Below, piece by piece: positions 53,688-61,903 of a DNA stretch of 64,000 bases (position 1 is its first letter; every line of letters starts with the position of its first letter). The stretch lies in assembly GCF_900109075.1 (NCBI RefSeq), contig NZ_FNYS01000002.1, positions 413,917 through 477,916 on the forward strand. The letters are read 5' to 3'. Made by a program: the position numbers and the translations under genes. The notes below the pieces were generated by a model, which was given only the letters and a program-made list of their open reading frames with translations, made no database searches and was not told the DNA's origin. Origin of the DNA: Myroides marinus (GTDB taxonomy: Bacteria > Bacteroidota > Bacteroidia > Flavobacteriales > Flavobacteriaceae).

Positions 53688-54944
53688 TTAATTACTTCTG
53701 CTCAACCAACTTTGTGGGTTGTATATATCTGTATTACGAGACAGTAAGAACTTAAGTACAGTCTGTCCAGTACTATTCGTACTAATAGAGCCTATATCTT
53801 GTTTTAGACTTACTTTGTCTCCTTTTTTCACAGATACATCCGCTAAGTTTTGGTATACAGTGATGTAATCTCCGTGTTGTATTAATACAGCTTTATTTCC
53901 TCCAGGCAGTACTTGTACTTGTAGTACTTCTCCTCCGAATACAGCTCTTGCTCTCGCACCAGCTTCAGTTGTAATTTCTACACCACTATTGTGAATGGTT
54001 AATTGCGTTTGTACAGGGTGTGGCTGATCTCCATAAGGAAGAGATATATATCCCTTACTTACTGGCCAAGGTAGTTTACCTTGATTAGATCTAAAGTTAT
54101 CAGCTACTATTTTTCCTTCAGGAGTAAGCTCGAATGCTGTAGCACTACTAGATGAAGTAGTTGACTTAGTAGTCTTTTTACCTTCTCTAGCAGCTTTTTC
54201 TCTAGCGATACGGTTAGCCTCTTCGATAGCTTCTTTGATTAATTGTTTAATCTTTCTATCGATAGCCTTAGTCTCCTCCTGTTTCTTTTTGATATGTTCG
54301 TTATACTTCTTCTGATCTTGTTGTACTACAGACATTAAGTTTTGTTGTTCACCTAAGTCCTCTTGTAATTCTTTCTCATTGTTTTGTTGCTCTACTAATA
54401 GCTTTTGTTGCGTAGCTTTTTGTGAGCTCAGTTTACTTAGAGCAGCTTTAAGAGCCTCTGCTTTCTCCTTTACTTCCTCTGCTTGTGATTTTCTATAGTC
54501 AGCATATTGCTTCATATATTGCACACGTTTATAAGCCTGTAAGAAGTTGTCAGATGATAATACGAACATAAGTTTACTTTGACTAGACTTCGTCTTATAA
54601 GACTTCAGTACTAGATCAGCGTATTCTTTTCTAAGTTTAGCAAGTTCAGTTTCTAGTGAATCTACCTCTTTTTGAGTTTTAGAGATATTAGCGTTAGTTA
54701 CTGCTATCTGCTTCTGTACATTGCTGATTAACTGTCTGTTTAAGTTAATCTTTCTGTTGTTTTCACTGATGACAGATAGGATATTACGCTCCTTAGTTTT
54801 TTCCTTTTTAAGTAAGTCTCGGACAATATTAATTTCTACAAGTATCTGTTGCTTTCTACGTTCCAGTTGCTCTTGCGTTTCTTTCTTTTGGCCGTGGGCT
54901 AAAAAGGTACATATTAAAAATAAGGATAAATACGCTTTTTTCAT
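53688..54944 (-). CDS. envC: EnvC-like murein hydrolase activator with degenerate LytM domain
   Basis: The 418-residue protein has a signal peptide (MKKAYLSLFLICTFLAHGQ), a long coiled coil (about 20-245) and a C-terminal LytM fold (about 300-415). The zinc motifs are missing: the HxGxD site reads NSGVE, the middle YxHL reads YQNL, and the final HxHFE reads VLKFLL. This matches EnvC-type activators that bind and switch on amidases during cell separation instead of cutting peptidoglycan themselves. It follows the DUF4292 gene by 27 bp. Confidence 0.85.
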   Translation of the reverse strand: MKKAYLSLFLICTFLAHGQKKETQEQLERRKQQILVEINIVRDLLKKEKTKERNILSVISENNRKINLNRQLISNVQKQIAVTNANISKTQKEVDSLETELAKLRKEYADLVLKSYKTKSSQSKLMFVLSSDNFLQAYKRVQYMKQYADYRKSQAEEVKEKAEALKAALSKLSSQKATQQKLLVEQQNNEKELQEDLGEQQNLMSVVQQDQKKYNEHIKKKQEETKAIDRKIKQLIKEAIEEANRIAREKAAREGKKTTKSTTSSSSATAFELTPEGKIVADNFRSNQGKLPWPVSKGYISLPYGDQPHPVQTQLTIHNSGVEITTEAGARARAVFGGEVLQVQVLPGGNKAVLIQHGDYITVYQNLADVSVKKGDKVSLKQDIGSISTNSTGQTVLKFLLSRNTDIYNPQSWLSRSN

Positions 54945-54971
54945 GGGTAGATTACTTCTTGTTTGATCTTA

Positions 54972-55754
54972 TTATTTGATTCCGACTTTTTTATAACCTG
55001 CTGGTACCTTGTAATTAAAGTTTAAACTTTCATTAAAAGTAACATTGTCATAACGGATGTTCAAATGTAGGGTTTTTTCTTGTCTTGCATTCACATTTAT
55101 TTCACTTGGAACAGTATATTTACCCACTTTTTTATATTCTGGATAAGATATAGTTACTAATCTGTTACTAGAAGGTTGAGAAATCTCTTCTTTTTTAAGT
55201 AAACCATTCTGATCCTCGAAGAAGTAAGCAGACTGAATATCCTCTTCTACCTTTGATTTTATTTTGTGTAATCCATCTTCGATAGTAGCTACATATTTAG
55301 TAGCTTCAGACTTAGTGTCTAAAGCTTGTCCTAGTAATATATTCTGAAATTTATTGAAATTTAGATCTGTACCTACCCACTTACTCAGCATACTGAAGTC
55401 ACCTTCGAAGTATACCTTGTTCCATTTCTCATAGTACTGTACTCCTTGAGGAGTCACATATACCTTAGCGATAGGAATACCTATAAAACGTACGTTAAGA
55501 AGTATCTGTTTGTCTTTTTCTATAAAGATATCCATTGACACCTTCTTCGTATCGCCATTGTCATCATAAGTTGATGTAGTACGGATAGCAGTAGTCTGAA
55601 AGTCTAGATTTTGTTTGCTGTGATTATTAAGTATAGTTAATACAGTCTTAGCATTACTAGCTTCTCCCTCATCTAATACATTGTCTATGTTTTTCTTTTT
55701 ACACCCTACTACTAAGAATAATGTGCATAGAATTAGTAAAGATATCTTCTTCAT
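54972..55754 (-). CDS. DUF4292 lipoprotein
   Basis: The 260-residue protein has a lipoprotein signal (MKKISLLILCTLFLVVGC, lipidated Cys18) and a beta-rich mature part that fits DUF4292, including VSMDIFIEKDKQILLNVRFIGIPIAKVYVTPQGVQYYEKWNKVYFEGDF. The fold is similar to LolA/LolB-like half-barrels, so a lipid or lipoprotein carrier role is thinkable. In related genomes it sits between a TPR protein and envC; here no TPR gene separates it from the nucleotidyltransferase. Confidence 0.85.
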   Translation of the reverse strand: MKKISLLILCTLFLVVGCKKKNIDNVLDEGEASNAKTVLTILNNHSKQNLDFQTTAIRTTSTYDDNGDTKKVSMDIFIEKDKQILLNVRFIGIPIAKVYVTPQGVQYYEKWNKVYFEGDFSMLSKWVGTDLNFNKFQNILLGQALDTKSEATKYVATIEDGLHKIKSKVEEDIQSAYFFEDQNGLLKKEEISQPSSNRLVTISYPEYKKVGKYTVPSEINVNARQEKTLHLNIRYDNVTFNESLNFNYKVPAGYKKVGIK

Positions 55755-55790
55755 AATTGTTATAAACCTATTTATAGGAGCAAGATAGAT

Positions 55791-55827
55791 AAAAAAAATC
55801 CGTTTTAAATAAGTTTAAAACGGATTT
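55791..55827 (-). terminator. Terminator of the dut-nucleotidyltransferase unit
   Basis: AAATCCGTTTTAAA (55796-55809) and TTTAAAACGGATTT (55814-55827) are perfectly complementary 14-bp arms; on the minus strand they are followed by T8. This shows that DUF4292 and envC start a new transcript. Confidence 0.9.
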
Positions 55828-55836
55828 AGGAATTTT

Positions 55837-56847
55837 TTAGTCTAATACAGAATAGTCACCTATACTGATACTAGTATGTTTACCATCATAAGTAGCGTGG
55901 TTACCTACCATCGCATTATCTAGATTAGCATTCTTAATTGTTGAGTTTGTTTGGATCAAACTGTTTTTGATTGTAGCGTTTTCTACTTTACAGTTATCAC
56001 CTAGAGATACATTAGGACCTACAGTAGCATTTACTAATACTACATTCTCTCCGATATAACATGGACGAATGATAGTACTGTTTTCTAACACTACATTCTC
56101 AGAGATATAGTTCTCTTTATCTTGTTCTAAGAATCCTAACATTCTATTATTAGTATCTACAGTAACATTTTTATTACCACAATCCATCCACTCATCTACT
56201 TGACCAGGAACAAAACGCATTCCTTTTTGTTTCATGTTTTCTAGAGCATCTGTCAGTTGGTATTCACCACCTTTGATAATATTGTTGTCTAATAGATATT
56301 CTAATTCTTTGCGCAATGTCTCTCCACTTTTAAAGTAGTAGATACCGATGATTGCTAAGTCAGATACGAACTCTTTTGGTTTCTCTACGAAATCCACGAT
56401 GTCGTTCTTCTCATTTAATTGTACTACACCGAATGCACTAGGATCTTCTACTTGTTTTACCCAGATTACACTGTCTGCATCTTTCTCTAAGTTAAAGTCA
56501 GCGCGGAATAGCGTATCAGCATAAGCTACTACGATAGGCCCTTGCATCGCTTCTTTAGCACATAAGATAGCATGAGCTGTACCTAAAGCTTCATTTTGGT
56601 AGCAGATAGTTCCTTTAGCTCCCAGCTTAGTAGCGATAGCTTTTAAGTCTTCTTCTACTTGTTTTCCAAAGCTTTCGTGAATGATGAATGCGATTTCCTC
56701 AATTGTATCATTAAGTACTTTTGCGATATCTTCTACCAATCGATGTACGATAGGCTTCCCTGCGATAGGAATTAATGGTTTAGGTACTGTTAATGTATGG
56801 GGACGTAGTCTAGATCCACGACCTGCCATTGGTACGATAATTTTCAT
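55837..56847 (-). CDS. Sugar-phosphate nucleotidyltransferase
   Basis: The 336-residue protein has an N-terminal nucleotidyltransferase domain with KIIVPMAGRGSRLRPHTLTVPKPLIPIAGKPIV (GxGxR...K signature), GTAHAILCAKEA and EKP, and a C-terminal left-handed beta-helix of hexapeptide repeats (about 245-330, ISENVVLENSTIIRPCYIGENVVL). This resembles glucose-1-phosphate thymidylyl/uridylyl- or GlmU-like enzymes. The exact sugar and nucleotide cannot be told. It could feed the rfbCD/UXS sugar pathways, but it lies 38 kb away. Confidence 0.85.
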   Translation of the reverse strand: MKIIVPMAGRGSRLRPHTLTVPKPLIPIAGKPIVHRLVEDIAKVLNDTIEEIAFIIHESFGKQVEEDLKAIATKLGAKGTICYQNEALGTAHAILCAKEAMQGPIVVAYADTLFRADFNLEKDADSVIWVKQVEDPSAFGVVQLNEKNDIVDFVEKPKEFVSDLAIIGIYYFKSGETLRKELEYLLDNNIIKGGEYQLTDALENMKQKGMRFVPGQVDEWMDCGNKNVTVDTNNRMLGFLEQDKENYISENVVLENSTIIRPCYIGENVVLVNATVGPNVSLGDNCKVENATIKNSLIQTNSTIKNANLDNAMVGNHATYDGKHTSISIGDYSVLD

Positions 56848-56875
56848 CTTATTACTCTCTATTGTATTTCGTTCA

Positions 56876-57313
56876 CTATTTTACTCCTGTACTTCCAAAA
56901 CCTCCTGTACCTCTCTCTGTATCAGAAAGCGTATCTACTGGTTGCCATTGGATCTGTTCATATTTAGCTATTACCATTTGAGCGATTCGCTCTCCATCCT
57001 CGATAACGAACGGATCTTTTGATAAATTCACTAAGATAACTCCGATTTCACCTCTATAATCTGCATCAATAGTACCAGGACTGTTTAGTAAGGTAATTCC
57101 TTTTTTTGCAGCTAACCCACTTCTAGGTCTTATCTGTGCCTCATATCCGTCCGTTAGTTCGATGAATAAACCTGTAGGTACTATTGCTCTTTCTAACGAG
57201 TTTAAGGTGATAGGCTCACTGATATTAGCTCTTAAGTCCATACCTGCAGACTGACTAGTCTCATAGTTAGGTAAGGCATGCTTTGATTTATTGATGATTT
57301 TTACAGTAGTCAT
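56876..57313 (-). CDS. dut: dUTP diphosphatase
   Basis: The 145-residue trimeric enzyme hydrolyses dUTP to dUMP, limiting uracil in DNA. All five motifs are present: [36 protein letters not shown] and the C-terminal [10 protein letters not shown]. It precedes the nucleotidyltransferase by 28 bp as part of one unit. Confidence 0.96.
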   Translation of the reverse strand: MTTVKIINKSKHALPNYETSQSAGMDLRANISEPITLNSLERAIVPTGLFIELTDGYEAQIRPRSGLAAKKGITLLNSPGTIDADYRGEIGVILVNLSKDPFVIEDGERIAQMVIAKYEQIQWQPVDTLSDTERGTGGFGSTGVK

Positions 57314-57495
57314 ATATCTTTTTTATTGGATAACAAATATAAAAAAGATATAATGATTATGAGCAATTAATAAGACTATCTATATACTGTATTGCACTGA
57401 GTATTTTAATACTTCTACAGTAGTGTTTCTATCAAGAGGGTTAATGCTAAGAAATTGTATGTTAGTTATTTTGAAGTTAAAACTGTTGATATTGA

Positions 57496-57543
57496 TTGTT
57501 TTAGCGATTTAATAAGTATATTTGTGTACATTTATGTGTACAC
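57496..57543 (+). promoter_or_regulatory. Promoter and candidate operator of the toxin-antitoxin pair
   Basis: TTG (57496-57498), an 18-bp spacer and TATATTTG (57517-57524) form a full consensus promoter. Overlapping its 3' end, TGTGTACA occurs twice as a direct repeat (57523-57530 and 57535-57542), each copy containing the palindrome TGTACA and the second a full GTGTACAC. The 12-bp spacing places both on similar faces near the transcript start. This fits autorepression by the antitoxin (inference). Confidence 0.65.
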
Positions 57544-57560
57544 ATTTAAAAACATAAGAT

Positions 57561-57821
57561 ATGTCAGTTTTACAAATTACAGCAAGAGATTTTAGAGAGA
57601 AACAAAAAGATTATTTTGATCTAGCTGATAGAGGTGAGAGAGTAATTATAAAAAGAGGTAGTACTAAGGCTTATATACTAACTCCAGTTTCTATTGATGA
57701 CTTACAATTAACTGCTGAAATGGAGTTAAGAATAAAAGAATCATTAGATGAAATAAAAGAAGGAAATAGTACGCGAATAGAAAGTATTGAAGCATTAGAC
57801 CGCCATCTAGATTCTTTATGA
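57561..57821 (+). CDS. Phd/YefM-type antitoxin
   Basis: The 86-residue protein has a Phd/YefM DNA-binding N-terminus (ITARDFREKQKDYFDLADRGERVIIKRGSTKAYILTPVS, about 5-45) and a charged C-terminal helix that would wrap the toxin. It starts 18 bp after the operator repeats and overlaps the toxin start by 4 bp (ATGA), which ensures balanced translation. It likely represses its own promoter. Confidence 0.88.
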   Translation: MSVLQITARDFREKQKDYFDLADRGERVIIKRGSTKAYILTPVSIDDLQLTAEMELRIKESLDEIKEGNSTRIESIEALDRHLDSL

Positions 57822-58093
57822 AATATAGTTTAGAATTTTCTAAGAGAGCAGATAGAGATATCTCCAGCCTAAAGAAGACAGACCCTATTGCCTTTAAAAA
57901 ATTAAGGAAACTGTTAGGAGAGTTGACTGAACACCCATATTCAGGTACAGGAAAACCAGAACTTTTAAAGTATGATTATGCAGAGTGTTATTCTAGGAGA
58001 ATTAATAGTAAACATCGTTTAGTTTATTCTGTTAGAGAAGAGCTAGTGACTGTTTATATTATCGCAGCTATAGGACATTATAATGATAAATAA
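57818..58093 (+). CDS. Txe/YoeB-family mRNA interferase toxin
   Basis: The 91-residue protein has the YoeB/RelE fold with the catalytic set intact by position: Glu48 (KPELL), Arg67 (KHRLVY) and His87 (GHYNDK), matching Glu46, Arg65 and His83 of E. coli YoeB. YoeB cuts mRNA in the ribosomal A site when freed from the antitoxin. It is coupled to the antitoxin by a 4-bp overlap, and a terminator follows directly. Confidence 0.9.
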   Translation: MKYSLEFSKRADRDISSLKKTDPIAFKKLRKLLGELTEHPYSGTGKPELLKYDYAECYSRRINSKHRLVYSVREELVTVYIIAAIGHYNDK

Positions 58094-58120
58094 AAGAGAA
58101 CCTTTAGGCTCTCTTTTTTC
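58093..58120 (+). terminator. Terminator of the toxin-antitoxin operon
   Basis: AAAGAGA and TCTCTTT with an inner CCT/AGG extension form a hairpin running into T6, right after the toxin stop. Confidence 0.75.
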
Positions 58121-58199
58121 ATTTATAGAAGTCTATATTTAAGTGCATATCTATCAGAAAGATTGTATTTTTGGGCAAAACAGTTTTGACCGAATAGTT

Positions 58200-59681
58200 A
58201 TGAATGTAGAGTATAAATATCATCGACTTAGCAATATCCTCTCTAGGGTAAAGACTTTAGTGGATGAAGCTATATCTAATCACTACTTCTGGTTAAAGGT
58301 AGAAATAGCTCAGATAAGAGAAGATCGTAAGGGGCATATCTATTTAGAGTTAGTAGATAATGAGGAGGGAGTAGTATTAGCTAGAAGTAGAGCGAATATC
58401 TGGCAGACTAATGCCAGAGCTATTAAGAATACACTAGGCAATAATGCTGATGACATCCTTAAAGAAGGGTCAGAGATTTTGTGTTATTGTGAAGTGACAT
58501 ATAGCATCCTGTACGGGATGTCTATCAATATTGTTCAGATAGATTTATCCTATTCACTAGGAGAGGTAGAACGAATCAAACAAGAGAACCTAAATAAACT
58601 TATCAAACTAGGCTATACAGATCTAAATAAGCAATTGACAATCCCCCTAGTTTTACAACGTATCGGCTTAGTGAGCTCTGAGAATACAGCAGGCCATGCA
58701 GACTTTATGAAACAACTACAGGTAAACGAAAATAACTTTCAGTTTGCGATTGATCATTATAATTGTCAAGTACAAGGTGATAATGCTGTATCATCTATTC
58801 TAGGAGCATTAGCCTCTATACCTGCTAATACTTATGATATCGTCGTAATTATTAGAGGAGGAGGATCAGCATTAGACCTAGATGTGTTTAATAACTATGA
58901 GTTAGCAGTAGCTATAGCTTCATGTCATACACCTGTATTCTCTGGTATAGGTCATGAGACAGATAGTACCTTGGCTGATTATGTAGCAGCTTTCTTTTTT
59001 AAAACGCCTAGTGCTGTAGCAGCTTATATAGTAGAACGCACTACACAGTATTATGTATATGTCTGTCAGACTTATGATAATATCTTACAGCTGTATAAGA
59101 ATAGAGTCAGAGAAGAGAATCACTTTATAGAAGTATCTGAACGTGAGATACGCTTATATGGACTAGCTCATTCTAAGCAGAAAAAGGAATATCTACATAC
59201 ACTGTCTAATAGACTGATAACAGAAGTCAGAAAACACATTAATAGAGAAGAATCATTTATAGAAGGGGCAACCCAATCTGTATCTTATCGAGCTCAACGA
59301 ATCACGCATAAAGAGAAACAGACCATAAATGAGAAGGCTAGATTAGTGACCTTCTTAGCTCAGCAGAGTATAGAGGTACATAAACACAAACTCTCTACTT
59401 CACTAGAGCGATTAGTGTACCAAACTAAAGGTAGAATAAAGAGAGAGCAGATCAAACTCTCTACTTATGAAGAGATAACTACAGCTTATGATCTAAGTAC
59501 CATCCTTCGCAAAGGCTTCGCTATCGTAATGCACAATGGTCAACTTCTGAACGAAGACAGTACACTAGTGATAGGTGATGAACTAGAAATAGCGGTTTAT
59601 AATAAAAAGTATATAATTAAATTAGCAGAAATAAAAGAAGTCAACCAATGGAACAACTTACTTACGAAAAAGCAGCATTAG
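58200..59681 (+). CDS. xseA: Exodeoxyribonuclease VII large subunit
   Basis: The protein (493 residues from the ATG at 58200) has an N-terminal OB domain (about 1-110, WLKVEIAQIREDRKGHIYLELVD), the catalytic region with IIRGGGSALDLDVFNNYELAVAIASCHTPVFSGIGHETDSTLADYVAA (about 225-275), a long coiled-coil part (about 285-430) and a C-terminal domain. XseA with several XseB subunits degrades single-stranded DNA. The frame reaches back to a GTG at 58143, but TATTTTTG (58166-58173) is a probable -7 element inside that stretch, so the ATG at 58200 is preferred. It overlaps xseB by 34 bp. Confidence 0.9.
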   Translation: MNVEYKYHRLSNILSRVKTLVDEAISNHYFWLKVEIAQIREDRKGHIYLELVDNEEGVVLARSRANIWQTNARAIKNTLGNNADDILKEGSEILCYCEVTYSILYGMSINIVQIDLSYSLGEVERIKQENLNKLIKLGYTDLNKQLTIPLVLQRIGLVSSENTAGHADFMKQLQVNENNFQFAIDHYNCQVQGDNAVSSILGALASIPANTYDIVVIIRGGGSALDLDVFNNYELAVAIASCHTPVFSGIGHETDSTLADYVAAFFFKTPSAVAAYIVERTTQYYVYVCQTYDNILQLYKNRVREENHFIEVSEREIRLYGLAHSKQKKEYLHTLSNRLITEVRKHINREESFIEGATQSVSYRAQRITHKEKQTINEKARLVTFLAQQSIEVHKHKLSTSLERLVYQTKGRIKREQIKLSTYEEITTAYDLSTILRKGFAIVMHNGQLLNEDSTLVIGDELEIAVYNKKYIIKLAEIKEVNQWNNLLTKKQH

Positions 59682-59842
59682 AGTTAGAAGAAATTCTAAA
59701 TGACTTAAAGAACGATGAAGTAACAGTAGACGAACTAGCGAGTAAAGTAGAACGTGCGTCTAAACTGATCGTATTCTGTAAAGAGAAACTTACTTCTACA
59801 GAACAACAAGTAGAAGGTATTATAGAAAAATTAGGACTATAA
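59648..59842 (+). CDS. xseB: Exodeoxyribonuclease VII small subunit
   Basis: The 64-residue helical protein (LTYEKAALELEEILNDLKNDEVTVDELASKVERASKLIVFCKEKLTSTEQQVEGI) has the XseB hairpin pattern and binds the XseA coiled coil. Length is typical. Its start overlaps the xseA end by 34 bp, so expression is coupled. Confidence 0.92.
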   Translation: MEQLTYEKAALELEEILNDLKNDEVTVDELASKVERASKLIVFCKEKLTSTEQQVEGIIEKLGL

Positions 59843-59878
59843 AAAACGAGGACTTTAGCAGATGCTAAAGGCCTCGTT
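59841..59878 (-). terminator. Terminator of the mechanosensitive-channel gene
   Basis: A strong stem (CGAGG-CTTTAGC paired with GCTAAAG-CCTCG, one mismatch, AGAT loop) spans 59847-59876. On the minus strand it is followed by T6 (A run 59841-59846), right behind the minus-strand channel gene. On the plus strand it stands after xseB but lacks a T run. Confidence 0.8.
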
Positions 59879-59970
59879 AGTCGTATGTAGTTTGCTAATT
59901 TTTAGTTTTCCTTTCATGTCTAAGGAAAGACAAGGTCTATTGAGTAGCTACCTATGTATTATGCCTTATA

Positions 59971-61323
59971 TTATAAGTGAAGATTTTTATTCTTCACATT
60001 CTCTCCTAATGCACTATTGTGTATGAACTGGCGTACATCATCAGATGACGGTAGCTCGAATACATCTAAGTGGAAGTAATCTACAGCTGCCAATACGTGG
60101 TCAAAGATATCAGCCATAATATTCTCATATACAGCCCATACAGTAGTATTAGTAAACATGTATAGCTCTACCGGTAATCCGTGTTCTGTAGGCTGTAGAT
60201 GTCTTACCATCAGTGGATACTCTTTGTGTATATTCGGATTCTGCTGTATATATCTAGTTACATAAGCTCTAAACATACCTATATTAGTAATCCTTCTACC
60301 ATTAATAGGCATAGACTGATCTGCACCTGTCAGCTCGTTGTACTCCTCTATTTCTTTTTGACGTTCTTCTATATAAGGAGCCAGTATCTGTATCTTTTTT
60401 AATAGTTCTATTTCATCTTTCTCTAAGTATCGTATAGAAGATATCTTGATATTAATGCTTCTCTTTATCCTTCTACCTCCAGAAGTTTGCATCCCTCTAT
60501 AGTTCTTAAACGAATCACTGATCAATAAGTGTGTAGGGATAGTGGTGATGGTCTTATCGAAGTTTTGCACCTTCACTGTACTTAGGTTCATCTCTAGTAC
60601 TGTACCATCTGCACCATACTTAGCCATCTCTATCCAGTCACCTACGCGTACCATATCATTAGACGATACCTGTATACTCGCCACAAACCCCATAATCGTA
60701 TCTTTAAATACCAAGATTAAGATAGCTGATGCTGCTCCTAGAGATATCAAAAACTTCACTGGGTCTGTACCTGTGACAATAGAGAAGATAGTCACTCCTG
60801 AGAAGAAGTATAAGAAGATGCTAAACACCTGTGCATAACTGTCTAATGGTTTGTCTATCAGTTTAGGTTTAGTCTTCATATAATCTCTAAGACTTCGGAT
60901 AAGAGATCTCAGTACTAAGGTTATCGTCACAGTCAGTAAAATAGCTGTCACAGACATCATAAAATTAGTCAAATGTGGAAACCCTAAAAAGAATATTGGG
61001 AACAATATCTTAGCTAATGCCACGGGTATTAGGTGAGTGACATTGTGAAAAAACTTATTGTCTACTAACAAATCATCAAACGTAGTCTTAGTCTTACTGG
61101 AAAAAGCTTTGACTAATACGATAAAGAAATTCTTCAGCACATAATCTAGTATGAACATACATATACTGAATGAGAGTACTAGTAGTATAGCTGTGACTAC
61201 ATGGGTACCATATTCTGATAGATTTAGAAAATCCAACAGATTAAAGAACCACATATATAGGCCACTGTAGTTCTCTGGATCTAAGATATCCTGTATGTTG
61301 TTTACTATAGAGTCATTGTTCAT
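59971..61323 (-). CDS. ybdG: MscS-family mechanosensitive channel, YbdG-like
   Basis: The protein (450 residues from the ATG at 61323) has about five membrane segments (first near 35-60), the pore-lining segment ISLGAASAILILVFKDTIMGFVASIQVSS, the MscS beta domain (VGDWIEMAKYGADGTVLEMNLSTVKVQNFDKTITTIPTHLL), and then GGRRIKRSINIKISSIRYL, typical of the YbdG (MscM) branch. Such channels release solutes on osmotic downshock. The frame extends to 61386, but MNNDSIV fits better as a start and the extra part adds an unlikely hydrophobic tail before the motif. Confidence 0.88.
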   Translation of the reverse strand: MNNDSIVNNIQDILDPENYSGLYMWFFNLLDFLNLSEYGTHVVTAILLVLSFSICMFILDYVLKNFFIVLVKAFSSKTKTTFDDLLVDNKFFHNVTHLIPVALAKILFPIFFLGFPHLTNFMMSVTAILLTVTITLVLRSLIRSLRDYMKTKPKLIDKPLDSYAQVFSIFLYFFSGVTIFSIVTGTDPVKFLISLGAASAILILVFKDTIMGFVASIQVSSNDMVRVGDWIEMAKYGADGTVLEMNLSTVKVQNFDKTITTIPTHLLISDSFKNYRGMQTSGGRRIKRSINIKISSIRYLEKDEIELLKKIQILAPYIEERQKEIEEYNELTGADQSMPINGRRITNIGMFRAYVTRYIQQNPNIHKEYPLMVRHLQPTEHGLPVELYMFTNTTVWAVYENIMADIFDHVLAAVDYFHLDVFELPSSDDVRQFIHNSALGENVKNKNLHL

Positions 61324-61368
61324 AATATGAATGCTACTTGAGTTGATGATTTTTATTAATATAAGGAT

Positions 61369-61401
61369 AATGTAGCACAACTGCAAATCGGCTGCTACAT
61401 T
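61369..61401. repeat. Inverted repeat upstream of the channel gene
   Basis: AATGTAGCA (61369-61377) and TGCTACATT (61393-61401) are perfect 9-bp arms with a 15-bp spacer, 46-78 bp before the channel ATG. It could be an operator or a leader hairpin. No -7 consensus was found close by. Confidence 0.5.
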
Positions 61402-61640
61402 GCTCTGCGAAAATTAAATATTTTTAAAGAGTTTACCTCATACTAAAGATGTTTTTATGAGAGATTTAATAGGAGCTTTTTTAGTATACAGGACTTTTAT
61501 TGTTTTCTTGACCTTATTTATACAGTTTGATTGTTGTTCATAATGAGAAATAATGGGCTTGTTCAAGACAGGTTCACTCTAGTTATTATTGACTTTTTTA
61601 GCTTTTTATTGAAATTACTTTTTTGCGTATTCGAATGGGA
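61402..61640. other. Gene-free stretch upstream of repeat element B
   Basis: This AT-rich sequence has no supported ORF, promoter or repeat. Confidence 0.4.
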
Positions 61641-61720
61641 GTGCTAGTACAATGCTAGTATAGTGTAAGTATAGTGCAAGTACCAAAATACGGTGATATT
61701 GTACTTAGACTATACTTACA
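61641..61720. repeat. Four 11-bp direct repeats plus inverted copy (element B)
   Basis: Units GTGCTAGTACA, ATGCTAGTATA, GTGTAAGTATA and GTGCAAGTACC follow one another (61641-61684). After a 17-bp spacer a 20-bp stretch (61701-61720) is the inverted copy of units 3-4 (61664-61683), 18 of 20 bases matching. The architecture equals element A at 23886-23952 although the sequence differs. Confidence 0.8.
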
Positions 61721-61810
61721 TTGTGGAAAAAGTATGTTAGGATATGAACTAAAATAGGATTATTTACTTTTTTATTAGGGTTGTTATGAGTAATTAATAG
61801 GCAAGGAGGA

Positions 61811-61848
61811 AAAATAAAAAAGGTGAAGTACGATGTACTTCACCTTTT
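61811..61848 (-). terminator. Terminator of the OmpA-family gene
   Basis: AAAAGGTGAAGTAC (61818-61831) and GTACTTCACCTTTT (61835-61848) are perfect 14-bp arms with a 3-nt loop. On the minus strand they precede an interrupted T run. Confidence 0.88.
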
Positions 61849-61903
61849 AGTATATGTGGAGATATGTTATAGTCTCTTGATTCTTATGTTATTATATGCC
61901 GTC

